64,000 nt of DNA from Actinomycetes bacterium (GTDB lineage Bacteria; Auribacterota; JAJCYG01): contig JAJCYG010000099.1 in assembly GCA_029263055.1 (NCBI GenBank), positions 1 through 64,000 of the forward strand, given 5' to 3'. Position numbers and translations under genes: made by a program. Below the pieces are notes generated by a model, which made no database searches, had not been told where the DNA came from, and was given only the letters and a program-made list of their open reading frames with translations. Numbering within the stretch: the stretch's first letter is position 1; the number at the start of each line of letters is the position of its first letter. Shown here one piece after another: positions 7,009-15,609 of this stretch.

Positions 7009-9630
7009 GTGAGGTCCCGAATGATATTTAGGGGACAGATAAATCAAAGTTATAGTGATATCAAAAAACTAATTCTAGTTTTTTTCTTAAGTTTTTTTCT
7101 AATCATTTTTATTTCTTCATTTTCTTTTGCCACACAAATTAATTGGACCGGAGGAACCGGTAATTGGAACAATGCGGGTAATTGGTCTGCAAGTGTTCCT
7201 GGTTCTTCTGATGACGCGAAGATTGATAATGGTGATGGAGGAACTGCATCTGTTGTCACTTTGGATACGAACGGAAATATTCTTGGCTTAACAATCGATT
7301 TGGGTGACAAACTTCAAACAACGAGTGGTTCTAGAAATTTTAATGTAGGTGCTAATGGAGCAACTAATAATGGGACGATTTCTTCCTCAGGCAGTTCTAC
7401 TTTATTTCTTAATTCAGGAACTTACACAAATACAAATGGTGTTTTTGAAGCTCAAAATGGATCTACAATTGCACTTAATAATTTTACGACCATTAGTGGT
7501 GGAACACTGTCTACAGTTGGGACAGGTTTGATTAAAAGCGGGAATGCTAATGATGCTATATTAGATGGTTCCAGCAATGCGATTACTATTAATGGTCACT
7601 TTAATGTAGCAGATAGTACTGATGCGCAGTTTAAAGGCAACTTTACCAATAGTGGCACAATCTCTATGAGTGGCTTCTCATCTTCCGATCTTTTTATTGA
7701 GGCTGATACCACTATTACCGGTACAGGAACCTTCTTAGGAAATGATGGTGATACGAATAATATTAATTCTCTTTCAACAGATCTCTACAGATTAACCTTA
7801 GGTGTTAATCAAGCCTTTCAGGGGTCTGCTCTTCTAGGTGGCAACAAAATAAGAATCACCAATAATGGAATCATTATTGCCAATCAAACCAATGTATTAA
7901 CCATTGATCCGAGTGCAGGTGGAATGATTAACAATGGAACTTTGCGTGCTACGAATAATGCGACCATGAATTTAAATAGCGGCCTTTTCACAAATACCGG
8001 TGCGTTAATAGAGGCTGAGACAGGTTCGACCGTTGTTATGAATGCAGCCTCTATAGATGGTGGGACATTATCAACGAGTGGTACAGGAGTGATTAAGGTT
8101 ATAGGTGCCACTGATACACTTCTTGATGGCTCTACCAATGCAATCACTAATAGCGGAAGTTTTAACATGAGTAATAATTCGGATGCTCAATTTAAAGGTA
8201 GCATTGTTAATAATGGGACGATTTCTATGAGTGGGATTTCGTCAGCTGATCTTTTTATTGATGCAGATACGACAATAAGTGGTACAGGAACCATTTCTTT
8301 AGATGATGTTGATAGTAATAATATTAATTCCAATTCAACTAATCTGTATCGATTAACCATTGGTTCAGGGCAAACGCTTAAGGGAAGTGCTAACTTAGGC
8401 GGTAACAAAATAGGAATCACAAATAATGGAATAATTGAGGCCAATCAAACAAACTTGTTAACCATTAATCCGAGTGCCATGGGATTTATAAACAACGGAA
8501 CATTAAAAGCATCGGGTGGAGCTAAGTTAACATTGAGTGAAGCGGTTACTGGTACAGGTGGTTTTATTATTGATGGAGCTGAAATCGAAATTGGGGCTGT
8601 GACGATTCACGATGTGGGTAATACCGGAGACATTATTTTGCAAAATGGTGGGACGTTAGATTTGAATGGTTCGACAGTTAGAGGGGGTGACTTTTCTATG
8701 GATGCGACTAGTGTGTTGGAAGTTGCTAGTGGTTTAGAGATTGGTGGCGATTTTACTTTTAGCACAACAAATGAAGCGAATTGGGGTCTAGATGGTGGCA
8801 CAGCGACATTAACTATGACTGGCGGGGTGGGTGCCAACGGAAATGAAGCGAATTTTGCTTCTTTAGAAATTGGCGGAGTGGATCATGGTGATGACCCTTA
8901 TCCAGGGACGGTAACACCCGATGCAGCAGGTTTTATTAGCAACTTTAGCTTGAATGAATTGGTGATTGATACCAATGCCAATGTGAAGTTAGTTGATTTA
9001 GTAAATAATGGTAATCGTAATGGTCCGTTTGCTGCAGACGAAGCATTGTATGTTGATACGTTAACGATTAATGATGGCGCGCAATTATTTGTGAATGGGT
9101 TGAACTTATATTACAACTCATTAAGTTTGTTAGGTTCTGGATTAATTGTAGAATCTGTTTTTAATACACGTGATGGAGTGCATGATGCTGGCACACAACT
9201 TAATTTAGGAGTGGGGCCAAAACTAGCATTTACAGATATCACAGCCGATGGCGATACCGCTATTTCCGCTGCAACACCTCAAGCAGAATTACTGAATCAA
9301 GATATTAATTTTATTTTAGATGTGGGTGGCAATCCACTTTATTTTGATATCACCACTTCAGCTACCTTTACCGGAGATTTTACTGTTGAGTTTGACTTAG
9401 CTAGTTTAGATATTCCTTTTGGTCTTTCTATTGATGATGTTTTTGGTGTTCACTATCGCGGGGTAGGGGACTTTGACATTATTACTCCCACAGTGAATGG
9501 TAATTTAGTCTCATTTACCGCTAGCAGCTTTTCTGATTTTGGGGTTGGTGTGAACCCCGAACCAACCACCCTTCTTTTATTAGGAACAGCTTTGCTAGGC
9601 CTTTTCCGCCGCCGCTTTACTCGCAACTAA
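7009..9630 (+). CDS. Repetitive surface protein with PEP-CTERM sorting signal
   Basis: The 873-residue protein has a signal peptide (hydrophobic core LVFFLSFFLIIFISS, likely cleaved after SFA), then NWTGGTGNWNNAGNWS, a motif typical of autotransporter-like beta-helix proteins. Gly/Ser/Thr/Asn-rich strands follow and the body is almost free of Cys and Lys clusters. Residues about 119-495 contain two copies of a 187-residue repeat. The C-terminus is a textbook PEP-CTERM signal: NPEPTTLLLLG, a hydrophobic helix and FRRRF. Such proteins are processed by an exosortase, which is not in the window. GTG 7009 and ATG 7021 are both plausible starts; each has a purine-rich site. Confidence 0.88.
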   Translation: MRSRMIFRGQINQSYSDIKKLILVFFLSFFLIIFISSFSFATQINWTGGTGNWNNAGNWSASVPGSSDDAKIDNGDGGTASVVTLDTNGNILGLTIDLGDKLQTTSGSRNFNVGANGATNNGTISSSGSSTLFLNSGTYTNTNGVFEAQNGSTIALNNFTTISGGTLSTVGTGLIKSGNANDAILDGSSNAITINGHFNVADSTDAQFKGNFTNSGTISMSGFSSSDLFIEADTTITGTGTFLGNDGDTNNINSLSTDLYRLTLGVNQAFQGSALLGGNKIRITNNGIIIANQTNVLTIDPSAGGMINNGTLRATNNATMNLNSGLFTNTGALIEAETGSTVVMNAASIDGGTLSTSGTGVIKVIGATDTLLDGSTNAITNSGSFNMSNNSDAQFKGSIVNNGTISMSGISSADLFIDADTTISGTGTISLDDVDSNNINSNSTNLYRLTIGSGQTLKGSANLGGNKIGITNNGIIEANQTNLLTINPSAMGFINNGTLKASGGAKLTLSEAVTGTGGFIIDGAEIEIGAVTIHDVGNTGDIILQNGGTLDLNGSTVRGGDFSMDATSVLEVASGLEIGGDFTFSTTNEANWGLDGGTATLTMTGGVGANGNEANFASLEIGGVDHGDDPYPGTVTPDAAGFISNFSLNELVIDTNANVKLVDLVNNGNRNGPFAADEALYVDTLTINDGAQLFVNGLNLYYNSLSLLGSGLIVESVFNTRDGVHDAGTQLNLGVGPKLAFTDITADGDTAISAATPQAELLNQDINFILDVGGNPLYFDITTSATFTGDFTVEFDLASLDIPFGLSIDDVFGVHYRGVGDFDIITPTVNGNLVSFTASSFSDFGVGVNPEPTTLLLLGTALLGLFRRRFTRN
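7363..8490 (+). repeat. Two tandem ~563-bp coding repeats inside the PEP-CTERM gene
   Basis: Copy 1 is about 7363-7926 and copy 2 about 7927-8490. At protein level GGTLSTVGTG (residue 164) recurs as GGTLSTSGTG (residue 351), DAQFKG recurs at the same offset, and LLGGNK and NLGGNK also match, giving a period of 187-188 residues. A partial third copy starts at the next INNGTL. Similarity is high in protein but visibly diverged in DNA, so the duplication is not recent. Confidence 0.8.
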
Positions 9631-9654
9631 TCTTCACTCAAGCAAACCTAAGAG

Positions 9655-9717
9655 TTATCCACAGCCCAAGACCAACACAAGTCTGTGGATAGCTGGGCCT
9701 GACCCCGGTTATTCGTA
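9655..9717. repeat. Short interspersed hairpin repeat with DnaA-box-like arms (copy 1)
   Basis: TTATCCACAG (9655-9664) and CTGTGGATAG (9683-9692) form inverted arms. The second arm continues into CTGGGCCTGACCCCGG and TTATTC. The stretch from 9683 aligns with the perfect hairpin at 55709-55743. The element starts 25 bases after the PEP-CTERM stop codon. TTATCCACA equals the canonical DnaA box; the second arm differs by one base. Confidence 0.6.
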
Positions 9718-9736
9718 GGGGGAATGGGGTTTTTAA

Positions 9737-9786
9737 TACTATATATAGTAGTTTTTGGTATACAAATACTACTAGTAGTGTATAAT
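9737..9786 (+). promoter_or_regulatory. Promoter region with two palindromes before the TonB-like gene
   Basis: TATAAT (9781-9786) is a perfect -10 box, with a weak TATACA 16 bases upstream. Two perfect palindromes flank the -35 area: TACTATATATAGTA (9737-9750) and ACTACTAGTAGT (9768-9779). The second sits in the spacer and could be an operator. Confidence 0.5.
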
Positions 9787-9813
9787 TAGGTAAAATCGGT
9801 TTAGGAGGATAGG

Positions 9814-10329
9814 TTGAGTCTATTAAAGAAGGGGATTTGTTTTTTAGGGGTTGTGATTCCTTTGATGCTTCTCTCGTTTGATGTGGTTGGACAAGATGGG
9901 GAAATGCGTTTGGCTAATGCCAAATCTGTTTACCACGAAATTTTAAAAAGTTTGAATCAAGAGGGGACTTATTTTATTGCCCCTGCTCCCCAAAGAAAAC
10001 CTCAATCTCTTGCCTCCATCAAAAAACAAGAGACCCAATCTTTTGTTGAAGAGATTCGATTTGAAATTCAAGAATCAATTCAGTTTCCTCATTCATTAAA
10101 GGGAACTGGGTATCAAGCAACTGTTGTTGTTGAATTTGCTTTGAATTTCGATGGAACAGTTCGGGATGTGAAAGCTCGTATCCGAAGTGGGCGCTCTATT
10201 CGTGCTTTTGAATTAGGTGCCATCGATGCTGTAAAGCGTGCTTCTGAATTTTTTCCATTGATTCCAAAACAAGTTAATGTGCAAAAACTTAAATTTAAAA
10301 TTCCAATTATTTTTCAAGAGACAGTATAA
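9814..10329 (+). CDS. Exported protein with TonB-type C-terminal domain
   Basis: The 171-residue protein has a signal peptide or signal anchor (residues 5-25, LGVVIPLMLLSFDVVG). Residues about 85-168 fit the TonB C-terminal fold: QFPHSLKGTGYQATVVVEF, then LNFDGTVRDVKARIRSGRS, and an amphipathic helix FELGAIDAVKRASEFFPL. It lacks the long proline-rich spacer of true TonB, so it is more likely a small periplasmic TonB-like or TolA-like envelope protein. The start is TTG 9814, chosen because a perfect AGGAGG (9803-9808) sits 5 bases before it and no ATG is near. It lies in a loose operon with the next gene. Confidence 0.75.
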   Translation: MSLLKKGICFLGVVIPLMLLSFDVVGQDGEMRLANAKSVYHEILKSLNQEGTYFIAPAPQRKPQSLASIKKQETQSFVEEIRFEIQESIQFPHSLKGTGYQATVVVEFALNFDGTVRDVKARIRSGRSIRAFELGAIDAVKRASEFFPLIPKQVNVQKLKFKIPIIFQETV

Positions 10330-10353
10330 CTGGATGATTTAAAGAGATAAAAC

Positions 10354-10962
10354 ATGTTTGATTTCAGCAAAGTAATGCATCAACTTATCTTTGATATTGC
10401 CAAGTACTCTCCAGACTTTTCTCATATTCGCCCAGAACAGATGTTGGTTGGCCTCTCTCAAGCACGGAGTTCTCGTCGGCATGGTATGTATGCCAAAATT
10501 GTTTCAATGCGGTTTGAAAATGGAAGTCTGTATACTAAAGAAGGGCGCAAAACATACGAAGTAGAGCGATTGCATCATAAAGGCCGAGAAATTCTTTATA
10601 TTGTTTACTTTGTGTTGCCCCGTTTTCAGAACCTTGATTTTAACGATAAGATGACCACAATCTTTCATGAACTCTATCATATCAGCCCTTATTTTGATGG
10701 CGATATTCGTCGGTTTTCTGGAACAAAGTATGCGCATTCTTGCCGGCAATCAGACTTTGATGATGAGGCTAGCCGTATGGCAGATCGTTATTTGGCCCAA
10801 ACACCTAATAAAGATCTGACTGATTTTCTTCAAATAAAGTTTAGAAAGTTAAAAAATCGTCACACCCAAATTGTGGGCCAAAAAGTGCCTATTCCTAAGC
10901 TTCTGCCCGTGATTGATCCGGTTCCTGTCGAGGAGAATGGGCAGCTGGTTCTCGTCTATTAG
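10354..10962 (+). CDS. Putative zinc metallopeptidase-like protein (HExxH)
   Basis: The 202-residue protein has no signal peptide. The key motif is TIFHELYHISPYFDGDIRR, with His105, Glu106 and His109 forming HExxH. The preceding sequence REILYIVYFVLPRF looks like the central strand of a putative-metallopeptidase fold. A candidate third ligand could be the His in KYAHSCRQSDFDDEA or one of the following acidic residues. This pattern recalls a small family annotated as putative phage or bacterial metallopeptidase; some members may be structural rather than proteolytic. The tail after residue 160 is variable. It starts 24 bases after the TonB-like gene. Confidence 0.65.
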   Translation: MFDFSKVMHQLIFDIAKYSPDFSHIRPEQMLVGLSQARSSRRHGMYAKIVSMRFENGSLYTKEGRKTYEVERLHHKGREILYIVYFVLPRFQNLDFNDKMTTIFHELYHISPYFDGDIRRFSGTKYAHSCRQSDFDDEASRMADRYLAQTPNKDLTDFLQIKFRKLKNRHTQIVGQKVPIPKLLPVIDPVPVEENGQLVLVY

Positions 10963-10967
10963 TTCCA

Positions 10968-10996
10968 TTGAGAAGATCGTCCCCTTTTGCTATTAT
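10968..10996 (+). promoter_or_regulatory. Promoter of the dUTPase gene
   Basis: TTGAGA (10968-10973), 17-base spacer, TATTAT (10991-10996), 32 bases before the ATG at 11029, which has its own AGGAG site. Confidence 0.6.
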
Positions 10997-11028
10997 ATGG
11001 CCTATTACTTTTAAATAGGAGTCCTGCC

Positions 11029-11409
11029 ATGTCTGATATGCTTAAAGAGATTTTCGACCTACAAGAAAACTTAAACAAACGAATTGGTATTGATACAGCT
11101 AATCTTAATGAGGAAGAGCAAATTAAGTGGACGCTCAATTATACACGTGCCTTGAGTCAAGAGACTGCTGAGTTGATTGACAGTGTGCCTTGGAAGTGGT
11201 GGGCTAAATACCAAAAGTTTGACAAGCAAAATGCCAAAATTGAAGTGGTTGATTTGTTTCACTTTGTTGTTTCTTTAGCTCAAACATTAGGCATGAGTGC
11301 TGATGATGTGCATCAGATTTACACTAAAAAGAATGAAGTGAATCATCAGCGCCAAGAGACTGGTTATGCTGTAAAAGATGACACAGACAATCGTTCGATT
11401 AACGTTTAG
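11029..11409 (+). CDS. Dimeric all-alpha dUTP diphosphatase
   Basis: The 126-residue protein hydrolyses dUTP to dUMP, keeping uracil out of DNA and supplying thymidylate synthesis. The all-alpha fold shows QETAELIDSVPWKWWAK (Glu45 and Glu48 bind metal) and KIEVVDLFHFVVSLAQ (Glu72 and Asp75), the signature of the dimeric, MazG-related family and not of the trimeric dUTPase. I chose ATG 11029 with AGGAG at 11017-11021 instead of an upstream ATG at 10987, whose extra 14 residues overlap the promoter. Its 3' end overlaps the next gene by 32 bases. Confidence 0.88.
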   Translation: MSDMLKEIFDLQENLNKRIGIDTANLNEEEQIKWTLNYTRALSQETAELIDSVPWKWWAKYQKFDKQNAKIEVVDLFHFVVSLAQTLGMSADDVHQIYTKKNEVNHQRQETGYAVKDDTDNRSINV

Positions 11410-12610
11410 TTTCTTTCTACTTTTAACAGGTGTTGTTTTTGCCGAGCTTCCTAAGTTTGATTCAGATAGCCTGTATCAACATGGAAGTCGTTTGCGGCAG
11501 GAGAATCGTTTTGATTCGGCTCGTCTGCAATGGGAAAAAGTTTTAGACCAGTCACCAGATCACCTCCCAACCCTTATCGCCTTAACCGAATTAAATCATT
11601 TTTTAGGCAAGTTTGAACTCTGTATTGATTATGGAACACGCGCGCTTCAACAAGAGCGGCGTGATCCAGATCTTTATTTTTATGTGGGGACCACACTTTC
11701 TTATGTGGGACGCAATAATGAAGCTGTTGATCTTCTTCAAAGAGGGCTTCAGCTTGATCCTCGTCGAATAGAATTCCTCTTTCATTTAGCTGATATTGAG
11801 ATGGCTCAGAGCAACTTTTCTTTAGCTCGAAAATGGCTTAAAAAGAGTTTGAATCAATTACCTCGTAATCCTGAAGCTGCTCAGAAAATAGGAATGACAT
11901 GGGGTGCTGAAGGAAAGAAGAAAAAAGCAACGGAGTGGTTTAAAAAAGCGCTTAAGTGGAAAGAAGATTTTGCGCCCGCTCTTTTTTCTTTGGCTTTACT
12001 CGACATAGAAAATAAACAATGGCCGCGTGCTAAACAACGTTTGGAGCAAGTGATTGAAATTGAAAAAGTTCATCCGCGCGCCTTCTTTTATTTAGCCTTA
12101 CTTGCTCAAAAACAAAATCAAACACTCAAAGAATATTATTGGCTGAATCGAGCCTCTGTTTACTTTTCAAAAAAGAGTGATGAGTTAGCAGAAATTATCC
12201 AAAGAAAAAAAGAGATTGAATTAGAATGGGGATGCTCTGCCTCAGAAATGGCTGCTTTTGTGACCGATGATTTTCCTGTTCAACTAGGAGATTCTAAGCA
12301 AGAGGTCAGGAAAAAAATAGGCGAACCTTTCTTTAGAAATGAAAAAGGAACGTTTTTTCTTTATTCAGAGCAGCACTTTGCACTCCGGTTTGAAGGGGAG
12401 CAATTAGTCGAAATTCAGATAGATCCTGATTTTAAAGGAAATGTGCATGGTGTACGGCTGGGTGAAGAGAGCGCTAAGTTGCAGCAGATATATGGCCCGC
12501 CTATTGAGGAGGCACAAAATAGGAGGCTTTACCGATTTAAAAATCAAGTAGTGACCTTTCTTGTGAATCAGGGTAGAATAACCGAAATCATATTAACCTT
12601 GGAGATATAA
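11378..12610 (+). CDS. Exported TPR protein
   Basis: The 410-residue protein has a signal peptide (MTQTIVRLTFSFFLLLTGVVFA). Residues 30-260 form about six TPR motifs, for example FDSARLQWEKVLDQSPDHL and NNEAVDLLQRGLQLDPRR. A C-terminal domain (about 295-410) follows, with two similar halves, LGDSKQEVRKKIGEPFFR and LGEESAKLQQIYGPPIEE. These look like the SmpA/BamE-type 'gene-start to GxP' pattern and may bind a ligand or partner. It starts inside the dUTPase gene, and the next gene begins 2 bases after its stop, so the two TPR proteins are coexpressed. It is probably a periplasmic scaffold; the exact role is unknown. Confidence 0.75.
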   Translation: MTQTIVRLTFSFFLLLTGVVFAELPKFDSDSLYQHGSRLRQENRFDSARLQWEKVLDQSPDHLPTLIALTELNHFLGKFELCIDYGTRALQQERRDPDLYFYVGTTLSYVGRNNEAVDLLQRGLQLDPRRIEFLFHLADIEMAQSNFSLARKWLKKSLNQLPRNPEAAQKIGMTWGAEGKKKKATEWFKKALKWKEDFAPALFSLALLDIENKQWPRAKQRLEQVIEIEKVHPRAFFYLALLAQKQNQTLKEYYWLNRASVYFSKKSDELAEIIQRKKEIELEWGCSASEMAAFVTDDFPVQLGDSKQEVRKKIGEPFFRNEKGTFFLYSEQHFALRFEGEQLVEIQIDPDFKGNVHGVRLGEESAKLQQIYGPPIEEAQNRRLYRFKNQVVTFLVNQGRITEIILTLEI

Positions 12611-12612
12611 GT

Positions 12613-14628
12613 ATGTTATATATACGAATAATGTTGATTGTGTTATTTCTTTCTCCAAACTTGGTTTGGGCCGATGCTCAAAAAGGGTTTCATTACTGGG
12701 AAACAGGTCAGCACGATAAAGCCATTCAAGCGTTTCAATATTCTTTAGCTCAGAACCCTTCTAATATCAAACTTCAAATTGCTTTGGGCCAAGTCTATTT
12801 AGACAAAGGGGATCTCTCTGGCGCTCAACAACAATTTGAAAAAGCCGTTGATTTGGATTCACAATCTTATGAAGGGCATTTGCAGTTAGGCCTTCTTTTT
12901 AAACGACAAAACAAATACGAAGAAGCGGTTAACTACTTTAAGAAAACAACTCAGATTAACCCTGATAATCCTAAAGCCTTTTTTTACTTAGGCCTTTCTC
13001 AAACTCGCATTCGCAATTATAAAGATGCTGAACAAGCTTTTTTAAAAGCCAAAAAACTTGATCCAAGTAATCCAAACACATTGCTTAATTTAGGATTGGT
13101 TTATGAAGCAAGTGGTCGAGCAGACAAAGCAATAAGTTATTATCAAAAAGTTGTTTTGGCTGATTCTCAAAATAAGAAAGCCTATTATTATTTGGGCATT
13201 GTGTTTGCTAAAGGGGGCCGATATCAAGAAGCATTAGGTTCTTTTGAAAATGCCTTGAAGTATGATTCTAAAAATGCGTCCCTTCTTTTTAATATGGGTT
13301 CGATTTCTGGAAAAATGGAAAAGTATGAACAAGCGCTTTCTTATTATAAACAAGCTTTAGACTTAAACCCTTCTTTAGCAGATGCTCATTATAATGTGGC
13401 GGTGATTTACGATAATATCTTAGCTGATAAGCGCGAAGCCTCTTATTATTATCGTCGCTATTTGTCTTTAAAGCCTGAGTCAGAATTGTCTGAAGAGGTG
13501 AAGATTAATTTAGCTCGATTGAATGATGAAGAATTAGAGGTTGAAGAAAGTTCTGTTGAGGTGGCTCAAGCTGAAGTTGAAGAAGAAGTGAAAGAAAATA
13601 TTGTGGTTGAGTCTCCAATTGAAGTGACTCAAGCTATTGAAACAAAACAAATTCAAGAGCCAGCTATTGCTTCTGTTCAACCAACAGGTGTTTCAGATGA
13701 AGAGGTAGAAGAAAAGCTAGCTGCACTAGAAGAAGAATTGACTGCTTCGTTTGAACAGGAAAGAGCAGAGTGGGAAGAGCAGAGTCAACGATATGAAAAA
13801 AGTATTGCTACTTTGACTCAAAAGATTGATCAAGTTCAAGGAGATGGAAGTGGTTTGATGAGCCAGCTCAAACAAGTTGAAAGCGAAAACGAAATGTTGC
13901 GCATTGAAAATAAAGAAGGGCGCAAGTGGAAAGAGTCTTTAGAAAAAGAGCGTTTGGTTTGGGCAAAAGAAAAGAAAAATTTATTAAAGGACACAAAGCA
14001 ATTAGAGAACAATCAATCTGTAAACAAACAAGCTCAGATTGATGAGATGGAACAATTAAAAGAACAGGTTGCTCTGATCCAACAAGATCAGTTGGTCAAA
14101 TTAGAAGAAAAAGAAGCCCAGCTAAAGAGTTATCAAAAAGATATAGAAGCGTTGAAAGCTGAAAAAGAGGGCCAACAAGCCCTTCTTTCTAAGAAATTTG
14201 ATGAAGCTCAGCTTCTTTGGGAAAAAGAAAAGGCTGTCTATGAAGAAAAATTAGCGGCTGAACTTAAGAATGCCTCTGTGGAGCGAAATAGTCTGCTGGC
14301 CACGGTTGAGAAGTCAACTCGTGAGATTAAAGAGTTGAGGGCTAAAAATAAGCTCTATTTGAGTAAAATGGAAGCTTCTGAAAAGGTCGCTTCTGTTCTA
14401 GATGAAGCTTTGACTCAAGTAAATGAAGAGATTGAAGGTCCGGAAGAGGCTGCAGCCTTGGCAACGTATAAGGTTCGAAAAGGGGATACGCTTTGGATTA
14501 TCTCTGCTTATGATTCGATTTACGGAAGTGGTTCCAAATGGCGCCGTATTTTTGAAGCTAACCGCGATACAATCAAAAACCCTAAATTCTTGACCCCAGG
14601 CCAGGTCTTGGTGATTCCAAGAGATTAG
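12613..14628 (+). CDS. Exported TPR protein with coiled coil and C-terminal LysM
   Basis: The 671-residue protein has a signal peptide ending at about VWA-DAQ. Residues 25-300 are eight or so consecutive TPRs (for example GDLSGAQQQFEKAVDLDSQ). Residues about 305-345 are Glu/Val-rich. Residues 355-600 are a long charged coiled coil, and residues 622-671 are a LysM domain (YKVRKGDTLWIISAYDS to FLTPGQVLVIPRD). It likely binds peptidoglycan with LysM while the TPR part docks partners across the periplasm, as in cell-envelope scaffolds. It lies 2 bases after the previous TPR gene. The TPR-coil-LysM order resembles proteins linked to envelope motility or division machines, but I cannot name it. Confidence 0.82.
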   Translation: MLYIRIMLIVLFLSPNLVWADAQKGFHYWETGQHDKAIQAFQYSLAQNPSNIKLQIALGQVYLDKGDLSGAQQQFEKAVDLDSQSYEGHLQLGLLFKRQNKYEEAVNYFKKTTQINPDNPKAFFYLGLSQTRIRNYKDAEQAFLKAKKLDPSNPNTLLNLGLVYEASGRADKAISYYQKVVLADSQNKKAYYYLGIVFAKGGRYQEALGSFENALKYDSKNASLLFNMGSISGKMEKYEQALSYYKQALDLNPSLADAHYNVAVIYDNILADKREASYYYRRYLSLKPESELSEEVKINLARLNDEELEVEESSVEVAQAEVEEEVKENIVVESPIEVTQAIETKQIQEPAIASVQPTGVSDEEVEEKLAALEEELTASFEQERAEWEEQSQRYEKSIATLTQKIDQVQGDGSGLMSQLKQVESENEMLRIENKEGRKWKESLEKERLVWAKEKKNLLKDTKQLENNQSVNKQAQIDEMEQLKEQVALIQQDQLVKLEEKEAQLKSYQKDIEALKAEKEGQQALLSKKFDEAQLLWEKEKAVYEEKLAAELKNASVERNSLLATVEKSTREIKELRAKNKLYLSKMEASEKVASVLDEALTQVNEEIEGPEEAAALATYKVRKGDTLWIISAYDSIYGSGSKWRRIFEANRDTIKNPKFLTPGQVLVIPRD

Positions 14629-14639
14629 GGGTTTTTTTT
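14593..14639 (+). terminator. Rho-independent terminator after the TPR-LysM gene
   Basis: TCTTGG (14606-14611) and CCAAGA (14617-14622) form an inner stem. ACCCC (14593-14597) and GGGGT (14628-14632) can extend it, and eight T residues follow. The upstream arm and the stem lie inside the LysM coding end and the stop codon. Confidence 0.7.
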
Positions 14640-14651
14640 CCTGCTCTATCT

Positions 14652-14660
14652 TGCTACACT
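14652..14660 (+). promoter_or_regulatory. Extended -10 promoter candidate before the lipoprotein gene
   Basis: TGCTACACT is an extended -10 (TGn plus TACACT, 14655-14660). The -35 position falls in the terminator T-tract and is poor. A similar TGCTACAAT stands before gdhA. Confidence 0.4.
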
Positions 14661-14695
14661 AATCGTATCTAGGCCATATTAATGGGAGGTCCTTC

Positions 14696-15043
14696 GTGAA
14701 AAAAGCTTTTCTCTTTGTTCTTTTCGTACTTCTAGTGATCCCAATCGGATGTTTGCCTACTCACAGTCCTCGGGAAAAGTATGTTAAAGAGAATGCTGAT
14801 CAACTAGCTGATATCGAAAAACAAAAGATTTTAGCTGGTAAGCTCTACATTGGAATGCCTAAAGAAGCTGTGCTAGCTTCTATTGGCCGACCTGCCCGTA
14901 TTAATGCTGATTTTCTGGGACATCAAGTGGTTTGGTATTATGATTACGATCGCAACTTTGGGACTCGGGATCGCAATGTTTTTAAAACCACATTTATTGT
15001 GGAATTCGTAGAAGACAAAGTTTTTAACTGGCGTGAAGACTAA
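14696..15043 (+). CDS. SmpA/BamE-like lipoprotein
   Basis: The 115-residue protein has a lipoprotein signal with lipobox IPIGC. The mature part has LYIGMPKEAVLASIGRPAR, the typical SmpA/OmlA/BamE turn, then VVWYYDYDRN and TFIVEFVEDKVFNW, giving the alpha-alpha-beta-beta-beta pattern of the family. It is probably anchored in the outer membrane, perhaps helping barrel assembly or envelope stability. The start is GTG 14696, 6 bases after GGGAGG (14684-14689). The next gene begins 13 bases after its stop. Confidence 0.78.
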   Translation: MKKAFLFVLFVLLVIPIGCLPTHSPREKYVKENADQLADIEKQKILAGKLYIGMPKEAVLASIGRPARINADFLGHQVVWYYDYDRNFGTRDRNVFKTTFIVEFVEDKVFNWRED

Positions 15044-15056
15044 AAAGGGTTTAGAT

Positions 15057-15572
15057 ATGAAAAATGTATCGCTTATTGCTTTGTTTGTAATGATTTTTGT
15101 TTCTCCTTTAAGAGCAGATGTTTATTTGTTTGAAGAAGATTATGATGCGGCTCCAGTCACAACGATTGCTGATTTAGGAGAAGAAGAGGTTATTGAAGAG
15201 GTCGTAATTGATGAACCTGAAGCTCGATTTGAAGAAGAAGTAGTGGCTGATTCCTCTTCTCGAAGCAGCTTCTATAAATATAACTCGATTACCTTTAAAA
15301 ACTTTGGAACGGTTTTTATTAATTTAGCTAAAGGGGTTGGCGTTTTATATAAAGATTTGTTTACAGAAGCCTTTCCTAGTTACGGAACAGACTTAGTTTC
15401 AATTCCTGCTGTATCCGCTGAGTTAGGGAGTCAGATGATTGACATTGAACGCAAAGCTCTTTTTGAAGCTAATGCCAAACAAAAAGAAATCGATGACTAC
15501 CGCGAAGCATCTCAACGACCACTAACTCCAGAACAACAGCAGCTCCTAGAAGAACTCCAAGCTAAACAATAA
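15057..15572 (+). CDS. Small exported protein, unknown function
   Basis: The 171-residue protein has a signal peptide (MKNVSLIALFVMIFVSPLRA). An acidic stretch follows (residues 22-60, with EEEVIEEVVIDEPEARFEEE), then a region with FKNFGTVFINLAKGVGVLYK that may be an amphipathic helix, and a Gln/Glu-rich tail. I chose ATG 15057 with AAAGGG before it, not GTG 15033, which lies inside the preceding gene. The gene follows the BamE-like lipoprotein and is probably cotranscribed with it. I recognise no family. Confidence 0.65.
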   Translation: MKNVSLIALFVMIFVSPLRADVYLFEEDYDAAPVTTIADLGEEEVIEEVVIDEPEARFEEEVVADSSSRSSFYKYNSITFKNFGTVFINLAKGVGVLYKDLFTEAFPSYGTDLVSIPAVSAELGSQMIDIERKALFEANAKQKEIDDYREASQRPLTPEQQQLLEELQAKQ

Positions 15573-15596
15573 GCCGCTGCTGAGCAGAGGCTTATT
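15568..15596. terminator. Hairpin between convergent genes (likely terminator)
   Basis: AATAAGCC (15568-15575) pairs perfectly with GGCTTATT (15589-15596), and CTGC/GCAG can pair inside the loop. It spans the stop codon of the small exported protein. A TTTTTT tract occurs at 15606-15611 on the plus strand, several bases later, so termination is likely but not classical. Confidence 0.55.
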
Positions 15597-15609
15597 GAGG
15601 TTAAATTTT

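Noticed and set aside
7363..8490. CRISPR-like array
   Set aside because: The repeats are long, in frame and protein-coding, with no short regular repeat-spacer pattern. No CRISPR array was found anywhere in the window.
9655..9717. Replication origin because of DnaA boxes
   Set aside because: Only two boxes occur, with no box cluster, no AT-rich unwinding region of the usual kind and no dnaA, dnaN or gyrB gene nearby; a repeat element fits better.
14800..15040. Possible frameshift joining the two small envelope genes
   Set aside because: The first has its own signal, lipobox, full BamE-like pattern and stop; the second has its own signal peptide and ribosome site.
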